From: Ferrimonas lipolytica
GTDB lineage: Bacteria; Pseudomonadota; Gammaproteobacteria; Enterobacterales; Shewanellaceae
Reading direction: 5' to 3'
NCBI RefSeq assembly: GCF_012295575.1
Contig: NZ_CP051180.1
Span: 1,550,001 to 1,614,000 of the forward strand
DNA: 64,000 bases
In this document: positions 28,472 through 39,402 of the stretch, in pieces
Position numbering within the stretch: position 1 is the stretch's first letter
Layout: every line of letters begins with the position of its first letter
Notes under the pieces: generated by a model
Told to the model about the DNA's origin: nothing
Databases searched by the model: none
Seen by the model: only the letters and a program-made list of their open reading frames with translations
Made by a program: the position numbers and the translations under genes

Positions 28472-28748
28472 CCTGTTTCAACCACTATATGTTGCGTTTC
28501 AAGCAGTTTAACCTATCTACAAAAGCTATCAACAACTTAGATAGCGGCAAAATTCTTTGTCGCAAACTGGTCAATTTCGCTTGCAAAAATTATTTATCAA
28601 CGCAGCTGTTTGTTTACTATCCACTCTCAAAAAAAAGTGCCCGTCGGTGGCTTTTTTTCATGGAAACCGGCCAGACATTTCTTTAGAATTTGCCGCCTTC
28701 GAAAGAAGCGTGTCCATAAATCCATCATGCAGTTGTTGAGGCAGTAGA

Positions 28749-29378
28749 ATGAAACCAAAATTTGAATTAGTCGCAGTGGAAGGCAATATTGGTGTAGGTA
28801 AGTCTACCCTTGTGCCTAAGCTCGTCGCTCACCTCAACAATCTGGACGAACGTCCTTGGAAGATGATCTTAGAAGACGTTGATACCAACCCTGAGTTCCG
28901 CCGTCTGCTGGCTGAATTCACTCAGGATCCGACTAAACGTATCAACTTCCAACGTTTTATTACTAATCACCGTGCAGAACTGTGTGCTGATCTTGATCCG
29001 GCCTACAACTACGTACTAGAGCGTTCGCTATACTCTGACTTGGTTTTCTGTCAAGCCAACCTACAAGAAGCCTGCCGCCCAGATGGTGACGATTTAACCT
29101 ACTACTACGACATCTGGGACAAGCTGGACGATTACCCACGGGTAACTTCGGTCATGTACCTGCGTTCAAACCCACAGATCGCATTCCAGCGCATGCTTAA
29201 CCGCGCCCGTGATGCTGAGAATGGCACCCCACTGAGCTACATTCAGCTGATTTCCGATTGTCACGATGCGTTTCTACCGCACATATGTGAACGCAAAGGC
29301 ACCATGCTGTTGACTGAACAGTGGGATCACTTCGGCGACTCTGAGCGTTTGGCTCGCCGTATCCTGCATCGCTTGTAA
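28749..29378 (+). CDS. Deoxynucleoside kinase
   Basis: 209 aa, dNK/dGK fold. P-loop GNIGVGKST near residue 12, the substrate-binding ERS motif in VLERSLYSD near residue 95, and the arginine lid MLNRARDAE near residue 155. It phosphorylates deoxynucleosides (often deoxyadenosine or deoxyguanosine) for nucleotide salvage. The exact base preference is not clear. GAGGCAG site before ATG; terminator 17 bases after the stop. Confidence 0.88.
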   Translation: MKPKFELVAVEGNIGVGKSTLVPKLVAHLNNLDERPWKMILEDVDTNPEFRRLLAEFTQDPTKRINFQRFITNHRAELCADLDPAYNYVLERSLYSDLVFCQANLQEACRPDGDDLTYYYDIWDKLDDYPRVTSVMYLRSNPQIAFQRMLNRARDAENGTPLSYIQLISDCHDAFLPHICERKGTMLLTEQWDHFGDSERLARRILHRL

Positions 29379-29395
29379 GCCGCTGCAGTGCGATC

Positions 29396-29423
29396 AAAAA
29401 AACCGGCTAAGGCCGGTTTTTTG
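29396..29423 (+). terminator. Intrinsic terminator of the kinase gene
   Basis: AAAACCGGC and GCCGGTTTT around a TAAG loop, followed by a T run. Confidence 0.9.
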
Positions 29424-29457
29424 CTATCTGCAATTTGAGATATTCAGCTCATATCAA

Positions 29458-30705
29458 TTATGAGTGAAGATCCTTAACCAAGTAATGGAATTGGCCAGAT
29501 TGCTGCTGCAACTTAACTACGTGCTCTTGGCTTTGCTCCATCAGCACGGTTACCCGCGCCGCCTCTTGGCGCAGCACTTCAATGTTTTCAACTAATGAAG
29601 TCGCGACGCTGCTTTGTTGTACCGTCGCTGCGGCTATTTCGCCACTATTCTGGGCGATGGTTTGGGTACGGTTGCCCGCTTGCTCAATCTCATTTCGCAC
29701 CATCTCCATTAGGTTGGCGCTGTTTTTAGCTCGCTCGACAGTCCGCTCCATCACATCAATAAGCTGAGTACGATCCTTTTGGAGTGAATCCATCATTCCT
29801 TGTATCGACACTGTGGCTTGTTGTGTACGTCCGGCCAAGGTCCTTACTTCATCAGCAACCACGGCAAAACCACGCCCCTGCTCCCCTGCCCGCGCTGCTT
29901 CGATCGCCGCATTCAGAGCCAATAGGTTGGTCTGTTCTGAAATGTCATTGATACCACCAAGCACCTGATTAATCTGAATAATATTTTGTTCTAATTGATA
30001 TGCTGCAGCGGAAGCGTCAGTCACCTCAACCTCTAACGCAGCCAAACTCTGTTGGGTTTGTTCAAGTTTACGTTGACCTTCTTGGCCAGCAGCCACTGCA
30101 GCATCGGTACTCGCTGAACTCTGTGTCGCGTTGTTAGCAACGTCGCGAATTGAGTGCTCCATCTCTTCTGACGCGCTGGCAAGGCTGGTTAATCGGTTGG
30201 CCTGATGACTTGCCATGGTTGCTGACTCTGAGCTCATATCCCGCAACAAGTCACTAATGTCATTCAATAACATCCCACCGGACTTCATCTCTTTAACCAG
30301 TATTTGTTCCCGTTCTGCGACTTTATCGATAGTCATGGCAATCTGACTAAACTCATCCCGAGTTGCAACAAAATTTAGACGCTGAGTCAGATCACCGTTG
30401 GCAAGATGATTTAGAGCGCGATTCATAACGAACATGGCGCCACCAACAAAACTCATTAAATAATAAGTACTCATAACCAACAGCACCATTACTGCTGCTG
30501 CGGTAGCCATAACAACATCCGATACAGGTGCCCAAAATGAAGCGGAAGGGTCGCCGACTAACGCGATTGTATGAGCTTCATATAACACCACACCTACGCA
30601 GAGCAACAACGAAGTTAAAAAGAGTACCAGTAACAGTCCAAACTTCTCGGTTACCGTTAACTTGATGAATAGCTTATCTATCCATCGAAAGGGAATTGCA
30701 CGCAT
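29458..30705 (-). CDS. Methyl-accepting chemotaxis protein without a periplasmic sensor
   Basis: 415 aa. Two membrane segments (about 22-44 and 65-88) are separated by only about 20 residues, so there is no room for a periplasmic ligand domain. HAMP follows (residues 90-140), then a signalling domain with tip [20 protein letters not shown] and flanking methylation helices. It may sense a membrane-associated or internal signal or act with another protein. AGGAAT site before the ATG. Single gene, not part of a che cluster. Confidence 0.9.
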   Translation of the reverse strand: MRAIPFRWIDKLFIKLTVTEKFGLLLVLFLTSLLLCVGVVLYEAHTIALVGDPSASFWAPVSDVVMATAAAVMVLLVMSTYYLMSFVGGAMFVMNRALNHLANGDLTQRLNFVATRDEFSQIAMTIDKVAEREQILVKEMKSGGMLLNDISDLLRDMSSESATMASHQANRLTSLASASEEMEHSIRDVANNATQSSASTDAAVAAGQEGQRKLEQTQQSLAALEVEVTDASAAAYQLEQNIIQINQVLGGINDISEQTNLLALNAAIEAARAGEQGRGFAVVADEVRTLAGRTQQATVSIQGMMDSLQKDRTQLIDVMERTVERAKNSANLMEMVRNEIEQAGNRTQTIAQNSGEIAAATVQQSSVATSLVENIEVLRQEAARVTVLMEQSQEHVVKLQQQSGQFHYLVKDLHS

Positions 30706-30838
30706 CGATTTTATTCCTATCGAACTACTACGTTGACCTGATTATGAGTATGAACGGCGTGAACTAACAAGTCGTTTACCCGTTAACGGTCGATTTAATG
30801 AGCCATTGCACCTTTTCGACCCAATCCAGTGACAGCCA

Positions 30839-31876
30839 TTACTCTGCCAAAATCGACAGCTTAGACACCCTATTAGTGACAATTTGGTCAGCAAGCATGC
30901 CCCCTAAAAAATAAACCTGCTGATTAACAACAACGGCTCCGCGAAGATCCATCACCGCCTCAGCGGACGATGATAATAACCACTGGTTGTTGTCGAGTTG
31001 ATAACGGGCAACTCGAGCCGATGGTTGGGCCGGCACCTTGTTGTAACCTATGCCATTGTAGTTATATGGGTTATCGCTACCGCCAATAAACCACAGCTCG
31101 GTGTTGTCGGGGCTGGCTATTGCCGCCATACGATAATGAGAGTCCCCATCGGGGTGGGCAATGGTACGCCAATCAATTCGGCGTGGGTCATCGCCGTTGA
31201 TCACCCCTTTATAACAAGCTGCTTCATCACTAAAGCTGCGACGACGTTCCGGGTGATAATCTACTTTGACGCCATCGCAAACGACCATGCTCTGACCAAT
31301 AATGGCCCCGGAACCGCCAAATATAGGCAACCCAGGAAACGGACTGGCTTGTTGCCATGAGTCGTTTTCGGTGTCGTATAGCTGCACTAAATTGACATTA
31401 CCGTCGTTGTGCCAGCCGGAAATAAGGTAGATATAGCGGTTACTAAAGGGGATAGCGACGGCATCATCCACCGGTACTGGCATCGACGCCAACCGTTGAA
31501 ACTTACCAATACCGGGGTGGTAACGAAATACATCCGGCAGAGAGACTTCACTGTGATCCGGCTCAACCGTATAACCGCCGAACAGATAGGCGAACTCACC
31601 AATGCCAACGGCTACCGAAGCTAACCGACCTTGCTGTGATCCCGGCAACGGCGGCAGTGCTTGCCACTCGTTTTGCCCTACGATAAGCCCAAAGCCATTA
31701 GCATGAACGTCTTTATCGGTTTTACCGGCGCCGATACCATTGAAGCTCAACAAGTGCTGCTGGCCGTCAACTATCACCGAGGCCACGGCGTTATTCGATA
31801 CCGCTTGTGGTAGGGGCGGTAACGTTGTCGCCGTTGCAGCTAAAGGCAGCAACGCTGCCAACGAAATCCTTTTCAT
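30839..31876 (-). CDS. Periplasmic kelch-repeat protein
   Basis: 345 aa with a short signal peptide (cleavage about residue 18). Repeated beta-blade motifs of kelch type (FAYLFGGYTVEP, YIYLISGWHNDG, ELWFIGGSDNP, QVYFLGGMLAD) suggest a beta-propeller. Some bacterial relatives such as NanM are sialic acid mutarotases, but no sialic acid genes are near, so a function cannot be assigned. Nine bases separate it from the upstream membrane protein gene: one operon. Confidence 0.78.
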   Translation of the reverse strand: MKRISLAALLPLAATATTLPPLPQAVSNNAVASVIVDGQQHLLSFNGIGAGKTDKDVHANGFGLIVGQNEWQALPPLPGSQQGRLASVAVGIGEFAYLFGGYTVEPDHSEVSLPDVFRYHPGIGKFQRLASMPVPVDDAVAIPFSNRYIYLISGWHNDGNVNLVQLYDTENDSWQQASPFPGLPIFGGSGAIIGQSMVVCDGVKVDYHPERRRSFSDEAACYKGVINGDDPRRIDWRTIAHPDGDSHYRMAAIASPDNTELWFIGGSDNPYNYNGIGYNKVPAQPSARVARYQLDNNQWLLSSSAEAVMDLRGAVVVNQQVYFLGGMLADQIVTNRVSKLSILAE

Positions 31877-31885
31877 TAACTTATC

Positions 31886-32881
31886 CTATTTTATCGCCGG
31901 TAGACGAGCTTGAAACGGCTGTGGCAACTGGCTAACAATCATCGCGCGAATTCGGTGCCAACCAACAGACAATGCGATGAGGCCCAAGCCAACTACCGCC
32001 CCGGTAATGGTTGCCCCTTGAGTAACAAAGCCATTATCCGCCAATAGGCTTGCGAAAGCGGAAATAACATAAATCAATGCAGAGACCATCATAGCGCGAC
32101 GATCGATAATTACCGAAACCAGCGCCAGCACGAGATACAACAGCAAAATCGCAATCGACTGAGCCATACCGATGTCATTTTCTAATGCTCCGGTGGCAAA
32201 GAATATTGGGTGTACGATTAGTGGTGAAGCAACCAAGTGCAGCCAAAACGCCACATCAGAGCGGCCACTGGTACGTTGTCGATCAGAGAAATCCCATCTC
32301 AGTGCCAATGCAAACAATCCTAAACCAGCGACCAAGCAGATAACGTTAAGCCATAACAATGCTTCGGGGAATGCGGCAATCAAACTGGTGGCAAAACCGA
32401 CAACCAATGATACCGCCGCCGCCGCAATCGTGATCGGCACTTTAAAGGTTCGCCAATGGAAGTACGCTGCCAGCGCTGCTGCGATGCCTGCTGGTATGGT
32501 GCGGTTACTTGGGCTGAACATCGTCGCCAACGTTTCAACACCACTAAAAATCCCATAAACGAACACAACCAACAACACAATTGCTGGGAGCGACATCCGT
32601 TTTTTCAAAACAAAATACAATGCTAGTAACCACGAAGCACCAGCGGCTACAAAGCCGCCAATGCCAGCAACCCAACTGTCAACGAGGTCACCAATACCCG
32701 CTAGCAGTAATAAACAAGCAATAACGACAAAGATGTCATTAAACCCGGTAACTAAACGAAAGTGCTCCTGGTCGACATCACTGCCCTGCCGCTTGCTCAT
32801 AAATTGTCGAAATGCAGTAACTGACTGCGGTGAAATCGCACCGGCCTTCACTGCAGCATCAAGGTCGTCATCGTTGTACAT
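31886..32881 (-). CDS. DUF2157-like multi-pass membrane protein
   Basis: 331 aa. A soluble N-terminal ~45 residues (DDLDAAVKAGAISPQSVTAFRQ) resembles the helical start of DUF2157 proteins; about ten hydrophobic segments follow. Function unknown. It leads the two-gene operon with the kelch protein, and is divergent from the YjdF-like gene across a 200-bp gap. Confidence 0.75.
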   Translation of the reverse strand: MYNDDDLDAAVKAGAISPQSVTAFRQFMSKRQGSDVDQEHFRLVTGFNDIFVVIACLLLLAGIGDLVDSWVAGIGGFVAAGASWLLALYFVLKKRMSLPAIVLLVVFVYGIFSGVETLATMFSPSNRTIPAGIAAALAAYFHWRTFKVPITIAAAAVSLVVGFATSLIAAFPEALLWLNVICLVAGLGLFALALRWDFSDRQRTSGRSDVAFWLHLVASPLIVHPIFFATGALENDIGMAQSIAILLLYLVLALVSVIIDRRAMMVSALIYVISAFASLLADNGFVTQGATITGAVVGLGLIALSVGWHRIRAMIVSQLPQPFQARLPAIK

Positions 32882-33083
32882 AGCTTATTGGTATCCAAAA
32901 CTTATTAACTGTGGCAAAACTATCACGATTTGGGCTGCGGGTGTGGTCCAAGCTCACTGCATCCAAGTTAATTGAGCGAAATCATTACAGATTGGTATTA
33001 TTAGTCATTGCTGGTCAGCCTTAACGAACTGACTTTGTTACTATTCCCCTATTCGATTCAGAGTCAAACTAAGTAATCAAACT

Positions 33084-33680
33084 ATGAATAAATTTATCTG
33101 GGCTACGATCTTCACTGTAGTAATGGTGTGGTCAGGTTATCAACCAAAGGACCAATTCACCTGGTTTTTAGAGGTTCTTCCAGCCATGCTTGGTGCCATC
33201 ATTCTGTTGGTTACCATCAAGCATTACCCGCTAACGCCACTGGTCTATTTATTGATCTTGATCCACTGCGTCATTCTAATGATCGGCGGCCACTACACTT
33301 ACGCTGAAGTACCACTATTTGATTACTTTAAAGAATGGTTTGGGTTTGAGCGCAACAATTACGATAAGGTGGGCCACCTAGCGCAAGGGTTTATACCAGC
33401 AATGATCGCCCGCGAAATCTTCATCCGCAATAACGTGGTCAATACCGCCGCATGGCGAAACTTTCTTATCGTCTGTTTCTGTTTAGGCTTCAGTGCCTTT
33501 TATGAGCTGATTGAATGGTGGGTTGCCGCTGCTACTGGTGAAGACGCAGAAGCATTCCTTGGTACTCAAGGTTATGTATGGGATACCCAATCCGACATGA
33601 TGCTGGCTCTAATCGGTTCAATTCTGGCGCTACTGTTATTAAACCGCATCCACGACAAGCAATTAAAGCGGTTGATCTAA
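33084..33680 (+). CDS. YjdF-like inner-membrane protein (DUF2238)
   Basis: 198 aa, about six membrane segments. Carries the family blocks NYDKVGHLAQGFIPAMIARE and SAFYELIEWWVAA, with GYVWDTQSDMMLALIG near the end. The conserved His, Asp and Glu residues suggest a catalytic or metal site in the membrane, but the function is unknown. Single gene with its own terminator. Confidence 0.88.
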   Translation: MNKFIWATIFTVVMVWSGYQPKDQFTWFLEVLPAMLGAIILLVTIKHYPLTPLVYLLILIHCVILMIGGHYTYAEVPLFDYFKEWFGFERNNYDKVGHLAQGFIPAMIAREIFIRNNVVNTAAWRNFLIVCFCLGFSAFYELIEWWVAAATGEDAEAFLGTQGYVWDTQSDMMLALIGSILALLLLNRIHDKQLKRLI

Positions 33681-33701
33681 CCACGCTAAGTTGTTGCTAA
33701 C

Positions 33702-33731
33702 AGGGCGACCTCTACATGGGTCGCCCTTTTT
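33702..33731 (+). terminator. Intrinsic terminator of the DUF2238 gene
   Basis: AGGGCGACC and GGTCGCCCT form the stem, followed by TTTTT. MITE copy C begins four bases further on. Confidence 0.9.
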
Positions 33732-33734
33732 AAT

Positions 33735-33998
33735 GGTTGTTTTCCAACTAAGTGTTGTTCTTTCCAATGCTGTTAAAGCACCGACTAGGCGAGTTTTGAT
33801 ACCAGGGGAAAGCACTATTGCCGTAGATCTTCTGCTGCATTGGGTCAGTCCAGCGAAGCGTTTAGGACTGCTAAGGCAACGGGGATTTCAAAAGGGGCTT
33901 GGGTGCCGTAGCCACCGCGACACAACCCCCTTAAGCGTACTGCAACCGGTAGAGCCGAAGGCTTGATATAAACCTCAACAGTTAACTGTGACACTGTT
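33735..33998 (-). mobile_element. MITE-like element, copy C (264 bp)
   Basis: Same orientation as copy B. The left end TTTTCCAACTAAGTGTTGTT and right end CAACAGTTAACTGTGACAC match the terminal repeats with some decay. TTTTAAT flanks both sides exactly (33728-33734 and 33999-34005), a probable target duplication. It fills the gap between the DUF2238 terminator and the hybrid kinase stop. Confidence 0.78.
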
Positions 33999-34011
33999 TT
34001 TTAATCTAGCC

Positions 34012-37000
34012 TCAATATTGTGTGGGCAATTCACTTTGCAATTGATGCAGCACTACCAGTGCTGCATCAAAATCAAATTGCGCTAGCGACTTTTCTATTC
34101 GTCGTAACTTGTCATCAAAGGGTGCCAAGGACGGCTGTTGCTGCAATTTCGTCAGTTGCTCAACCGCTGCGATGTCATATTGTTGCAGTTGGCTTGCGAG
34201 TAACTCGATCACCTCAGCGACTGCTACCACATTAATGTTTTCAAGGATATTTTCTGACGCGGGAATCGAATTAATTGTCGTTACAAAACGTTCAAATTTG
34301 GGGGCGAGTTGGTGCAGCTGCTGTTGCAACTCAGCCAAGCACTCGGTGGTATTTGCTCCAATCGAACCCTCACTATCGAAACTCAACTCCAACCTGCTAA
34401 CTACATCCGCTAACGCGGCTAATCCCATGTTGGCCGCCACCCCTTTAAGGGTATGGACACTGCGTTTGGCGGCCTCACTGTCGTCACTAGCCAACTCTCG
34501 CTCAAACACACTACGGTAATCTCGGTTTTGGGACCAAAACTCTCCTAGCAATCTGCTATATAGCTCAACATTTTGCGCACACCGGGCCAATCCCTGCTCC
34601 ACCATCGCCTCTGGCGCCAATGCGTCAAGGGCATTCAACAACGCCTCTTCTCGAGGCGAGTATGTTGATCCGGGGGACGATAAAACCGGCTGCGGTGTAA
34701 CCAGTTTCGGACGGATCCAGTGCGCCATGGTTTTAAGCATCTGATGGGGCTCAATCGGTTTAGCGATATGATCGTTCATACCCGCCGCCAGCACCTTTTC
34801 TTTATCGCCGGCCATAGCATTGGCAGTAAGCGCTAAAATCGGTAATCGCGCAAATTTAGGCTGCTCTCGGATCTTTTTAGTCGCGCTATAGCCGTCCATC
34901 ACAGGCATCTGACAATCCATCAGCACCCCATCGAACTCTAGCCCTGACATCAGTTGCAGCGCTTCCTTACCGTGATTGGCGACCACCACATCCATGCCAT
35001 TATTCTTTAAGATAGCAACCGCCAGTTCCTGATTAAATTCGTTGTCCTCTACCAGTAATATCTTCGCACCGCGTAACTTACCTACCAAATTGGCGCTATC
35101 TTGTTGCTTGGCTTTGCTGCGAGTTCGGATCCACTCCTCTTTGCCCAAGGCATGCATGATTGCATCAAACAAACTGGAAGGATTAAGTGGCTTGGTCAAA
35201 AACTGCTTGATTTCGACTCCTCTGGCAGCGCTAACGACCTCCTCCCGCGACGAAGCCGTAACCATAATGCAGCTTGGCAATACCGACTGTGCTTTGCCGG
35301 TTTGTAACCGCCGCATGGTCTCTATGCCATCGATCCCTGCCAGCTTCCAATCCATAATCAGCAATTGATAAGGATCGCTATCTGCTACTTTGCTGATCTG
35401 TTCAATCGCTGCGAGGCCATCGGCACAGCTGTGTACCTCAAAACCAAAACCGCCAAGCATAGAGCAGATGATCTTGGTTGAGGTCTTGTTATCGTCAACC
35501 ACTAACACGCGAATGGGGCCTAAGCTTTGTTCAATGCCTAGGTTGACCACAGGGTGCTGCGCATCGATACCAAAACGCGCGGTAAAGGTGAAACAGGAGC
35601 CTTTATCTAGCTCCGATTCAACCGAGATTTTACCCTGCATCAATTCCGTTAACTCTTTGGAAATAGCTAACCCTAACCCAGTGCCGCCATACTCTCGGGT
35701 AATTGAGCTATCGGCCTGAGTAAACGACTCAAACAGTTGCTGTTGCTGTTCAACGCTCATGCCGATGCCATCATCGATCACTGAGAACGCTAACTCGGTA
35801 TGGTCCGAATCGACGTTCAGCTGACGTACCTTCAACAACACTTCACCATTGCCGGTAAACTTAATGGCGTTATTCCCTAAGTTAACCAAGATTTGTCCCA
35901 GCCGTAGAGCATCACCAATTAAATAGTTAGGCACGTCCGGGCTGATATCAAACAGCAGCTCCAACCCTTTATCTTGCGCCTTTAGCGCAATCACATTGGC
36001 TAGGTTTTCAAATACCCAATCCAAGCGAAATGGAGCATGCTCGAGCTCCAACTTACCCGCTTCGATCTTGGAAAAATCCAGGATGTCATTAATGATCCCC
36101 AACAACAGTTCGGCAGAACGGTTGACCTTATCAATGTAGTTTCGTTGTTGGTCCTCTAGCTCGGTTTCCAGCACCAGCCGTGACATCCCAATAATGGCGT
36201 TCATGGGAGTACGGATCTCATGGGACATGTTAGCGAGAAAGTCGCTTTTGGCACGGGTTGCCTCCTCTGCCTTATCTTTGGCTGCCAACAACTCCTCTTC
36301 CATCTTCTTGCGTGCACTAATATCACGGATCGCCGCCGATACTAATGTGCCTTGATCTGACTGCATCGGACTTAAACTGATCTCAACTGGAATTTCAACG
36401 CCATCTTTACGCCGTGCGGTAAGGGCAGCTCCCGCGCTCATTTGCCTTACCCGAGGTAAGTCGAAATACCCCTGTCGCAGCACTGGATGAGCATGTTGAA
36501 ACCGTTGCGGTAGCAACTTTTCCACTGGTTGATTAAGCAGTTCAGCACGCTTGTATTGGAACAACCGCTCGGTTTGCTCATTTACCAGCACAATCAAACC
36601 ATCTTCATTGATAATCACCATGCCATCCGGCGCCGACTCCAGCAGCCCTCGAAACTGGTCTTCACTGTGTTTGCGGTAGGTGATGTCGAGAATAGTGCCG
36701 TGCAACACCTCAGCACGGCCGAACCGATTTAACACCGCTTGACCGCGTTCAAGTACCCAGTGGATGACCCCATCACGATCGTAGATTCGATATTCAATGG
36801 TGTAATCGGATCCATCATGCATCGCATCGTCTACGGTCGCTCCAACCATATCAACGTCATCTGGGTGAATAAGATCAGCCATGTTGATGATCCCGCGCTC
36901 GGTAAAGTCCGCAGGTTGATAGCCGGTTAACTTCTCAACCTCTTGATTGATAAACAGCATCGTCCAGTACTGATCGTGCAGGCAACTGTAAACCGTTCCC

Positions 37001-39147
37001 GGGATAGTATTTACCAGCGCACTGAAATGGCTTTCACGCGAGGCAAGTTCTTTCAGCAGGTTGTTGCGCTCTTTATCACGGCTATCGGATTGGCGCAGAT
37101 AAAATGCCAAACCCAATGACATCAGCAAGATCAGCGTAGGCACAAACACCACTGATAGCGACCACGTTGGATAGGCTTTGGAGGATGCCGGGGTCACAAT
37201 CATCTGCCATTGACGATTAGCAAAGGTGAGCGGAATGGTTACTTGATAGGCAGGCTGACGTTGGTTGTAATCAAGATCCAGTGGCTGTGTGCGGCCATCA
37301 GCAAGGCGGGATGTGTGCCGATAAAGTAAACGGTTAACCGCAGGAGCATCAACATCTTCAAAGTGTAGATGCAGCGCCGATGGTTCTGTGGTGCGATTTA
37401 GGATCACCTCCACCATCGAACCTAGGTTAAATACCGCTACTGCGAAGCCAGCTAGAGCGTCAAGCCGCTGCGCTGGGGTATCGATTCCACTGCCCGGTTG
37501 ATACACCGGCAGCGTTAATACCACCCCGGCATTATGCTGACTGGTCTGCACCAATTCAAGCCGCTCCGAGGCAACTAATTGATCGTGGCCAACAGAATCA
37601 AGCAGAGCCGTTTCACCGGGAGGGTTGGTGGCGATATCAAAACCTAGCGCGCCGATATTAAGGTCAAAGGGTTCTGAGTAGCGAATTGGGAAATAACGCG
37701 TTCGCGTAGGCGACGGAATCACTCTTGCGCCATCGCTGCTAGGATTAAGCTCGTTTATGACGAAGCTTGGTATCACTCCTTCACCGTAACGAAGTTCAAA
37801 TTCAGTATTTACCATTTGTTCAAACTGCTTCCGTCTTCGGTGTTCAACCAAAGGCGCCCATTGCAATGACAACACCCCGGGAAGTCGCTCAAGATCCCGT
37901 TCGGTAAATAGCTTAAATTCATTCTGAGTAACAAAACTGGAAGAGTGATAAGCGGTACGGATGTGATACAGCGCTTCAACGTATGGTAAAAAACCCTGTT
38001 GCAATGACTTGCCGTGGGATTCCGCTGCATGCTCAAAACGTTGCTTTACATTCGCCCGCAAGTTGCCATGCAGCACCTCTAACAATGCAACCGAGAGAAC
38101 AAGCCCCATTATGATCACTAACCATGAAGCAAAGCGCCGAGCCGGCGCCCACGCCTTTGCATCGCTGTTGGTTTGTTTTTTAACGTAAAGCAGTAACGAT
38201 AAGGTCGCCACCGCACCAAACACTATCAGATTAACCCCAGCAAAACCGTGGGCCCGTTCCCCCAGTAGGGTTTCGAGGGAACGTTCGTGGGCTCGCACTG
38301 CTTGCCATAAACTGGTGGTAATGGTGATCCCAGCAATAAGTACCGGCCAATGCAACCAGTCGGGCAATAAGGCACTAACGCGATGGAAGTGACAACAAAA
38401 CACATAACTGAAAATGCCCACCCCCAACAACATAAAACCGGCCGAGGTGTGTACCGCCATATGGGTGGGCAAACCCAGACTATAGGCATTCTCAAGATCA
38501 ACTACATAACCACTAAATGCCACCAAACCGATGGAAAATACCAGCGTCCCTAAGCGCGCGATCCACGCTAGTAACGGTGCTTGGGCTTTGCCAACGCTAA
38601 CCAACAACAGCGCTACGCCCATCAAGCTAAAACACAGAGCCGTATTGGGGGCCATTCGACCAGGATGTGAGGTGTTGATCTCGATATAATGCTGCATAAA
38701 CAGCTGATCAATGTGCAAGTCGATATTAAACAGGTATTGGCTCAGCGTCATCGCGCCAATCAGTACGGTCGCAGCGGCAACAACCATCACCACAGTTGGC
38801 TTAGGTAGCAGCTTCGCCGGTCGGTTGAGTCCTTGCTCGAGTCGGCGTGGTGATGTTTGTGGTCTACGCTTTAACTCGCTAACACTGCACGCCAGCAAGC
38901 CAATACCACAACAAATGAACCCTAGTGCCGTGTTGTACTGCATCGCCACAAAGGCATCATTAATCTGAATTAAGGTCGAATTGTTGCTGTGCCAACCGTA
39001 GATAACCGTCAACCCAAGCAACAACGCCAAACCACCGCCAGCAATCGCAATAAACTGCAGCACAATAATCAAAAGCTCGTTCTTCTGATCTAGTAACGCC
39101 GTTTCGCTACTTTGCTCAGTGCCGCTATTAACTCGGTAGTAAGGCAT
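34012..39147 (-). CDS. Large hybrid sensor histidine kinase (CHASE-PAS-PAS-HK-REC-REC-Hpt)
   Basis: About 1711 aa. The first ~360 residues hold about eight membrane segments, a MASE-like sensor. A periplasmic CHASE domain spans about 405-585 and a membrane segment lies near 670. Two PAS domains follow (about 715-825 and 835-945), then HisKA with phospho-His in [14 protein letters not shown] (about 980), HATPase_c, REC1 (Asp in [10 protein letters not shown], ~1268), REC2 ([10 protein letters not shown], ~1416) and Hpt with phospho-His in HTLKG (~1566). It resembles ArcB/BarA-type phosphorelay kinases with an unusually large input part. No response regulator gene is adjacent, so its output is unknown. 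The second ATG (39147) is better spaced from AGG than the first. Confidence 0.92.
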   Translation of the reverse strand: MPYYRVNSGTEQSSETALLDQKNELLIIVLQFIAIAGGGLALLLGLTVIYGWHSNNSTLIQINDAFVAMQYNTALGFICCGIGLLACSVSELKRRPQTSPRRLEQGLNRPAKLLPKPTVVMVVAAATVLIGAMTLSQYLFNIDLHIDQLFMQHYIEINTSHPGRMAPNTALCFSLMGVALLLVSVGKAQAPLLAWIARLGTLVFSIGLVAFSGYVVDLENAYSLGLPTHMAVHTSAGFMLLGVGIFSYVFCCHFHRVSALLPDWLHWPVLIAGITITTSLWQAVRAHERSLETLLGERAHGFAGVNLIVFGAVATLSLLLYVKKQTNSDAKAWAPARRFASWLVIIMGLVLSVALLEVLHGNLRANVKQRFEHAAESHGKSLQQGFLPYVEALYHIRTAYHSSSFVTQNEFKLFTERDLERLPGVLSLQWAPLVEHRRRKQFEQMVNTEFELRYGEGVIPSFVINELNPSSDGARVIPSPTRTRYFPIRYSEPFDLNIGALGFDIATNPPGETALLDSVGHDQLVASERLELVQTSQHNAGVVLTLPVYQPGSGIDTPAQRLDALAGFAVAVFNLGSMVEVILNRTTEPSALHLHFEDVDAPAVNRLLYRHTSRLADGRTQPLDLDYNQRQPAYQVTIPLTFANRQWQMIVTPASSKAYPTWSLSVVFVPTLILLMSLGLAFYLRQSDSRDKERNNLLKELASRESHFSALVNTIPGTVYSCLHDQYWTMLFINQEVEKLTGYQPADFTERGIINMADLIHPDDVDMVGATVDDAMHDGSDYTIEYRIYDRDGVIHWVLERGQAVLNRFGRAEVLHGTILDITYRKHSEDQFRGLLESAPDGMVIINEDGLIVLVNEQTERLFQYKRAELLNQPVEKLLPQRFQHAHPVLRQGYFDLPRVRQMSAGAALTARRKDGVEIPVEISLSPMQSDQGTLVSAAIRDISARKKMEEELLAAKDKAEEATRAKSDFLANMSHEIRTPMNAIIGMSRLVLETELEDQQRNYIDKVNRSAELLLGIINDILDFSKIEAGKLELEHAPFRLDWVFENLANVIALKAQDKGLELLFDISPDVPNYLIGDALRLGQILVNLGNNAIKFTGNGEVLLKVRQLNVDSDHTELAFSVIDDGIGMSVEQQQQLFESFTQADSSITREYGGTGLGLAISKELTELMQGKISVESELDKGSCFTFTARFGIDAQHPVVNLGIEQSLGPIRVLVVDDNKTSTKIICSMLGGFGFEVHSCADGLAAIEQISKVADSDPYQLLIMDWKLAGIDGIETMRRLQTGKAQSVLPSCIMVTASSREEVVSAARGVEIKQFLTKPLNPSSLFDAIMHALGKEEWIRTRSKAKQQDSANLVGKLRGAKILLVEDNEFNQELAVAILKNNGMDVVVANHGKEALQLMSGLEFDGVLMDCQMPVMDGYSATKKIREQPKFARLPILALTANAMAGDKEKVLAAGMNDHIAKPIEPHQMLKTMAHWIRPKLVTPQPVLSSPGSTYSPREEALLNALDALAPEAMVEQGLARCAQNVELYSRLLGEFWSQNRDYRSVFERELASDDSEAAKRSVHTLKGVAANMGLAALADVVSRLELSFDSEGSIGANTTECLAELQQQLHQLAPKFERFVTTINSIPASENILENINVVAVAEVIELLASQLQQYDIAAVEQLTKLQQQPSLAPFDDKLRRIEKSLAQFDFDAALVVLHQLQSELPTQY

Positions 39148-39402
39148 TAACATCCTGAAAATTAAGATTAAATAAAAGCTAACGATACGTTACTATAGTT
39201 CGTTACCGTTGCAGCAGCGCGACCGCTCAGCTACACCATTGGCTCTGAGTGATCTACCGTTAACTAAGCGCTAACCCCAGCCACCAGCAGCGTTGTGCTG
39301 GCCTCGTTTAGTGCTCTCAGCTGAGCCTAGCTGCTGAAGTTATCTTTGTGCTGACCTGTTTTACTGTAGTCACTCTCCCTTGGTTCGTCGTACTGGAGTC
39401 TT

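Noticed and set aside
28489-28686. 65-codon frame upstream of the deoxynucleoside kinase
   Set aside because: It crosses an A/T tract resembling a degenerate terminator and lacks a start signal; the overlapping frame at 28557 is no better.
33691-33966. 91-codon frame on the plus strand across a terminator and MITE copy C
   Set aside because: It runs through the intrinsic terminator and the repeat; there is no translation signal or protein similarity.
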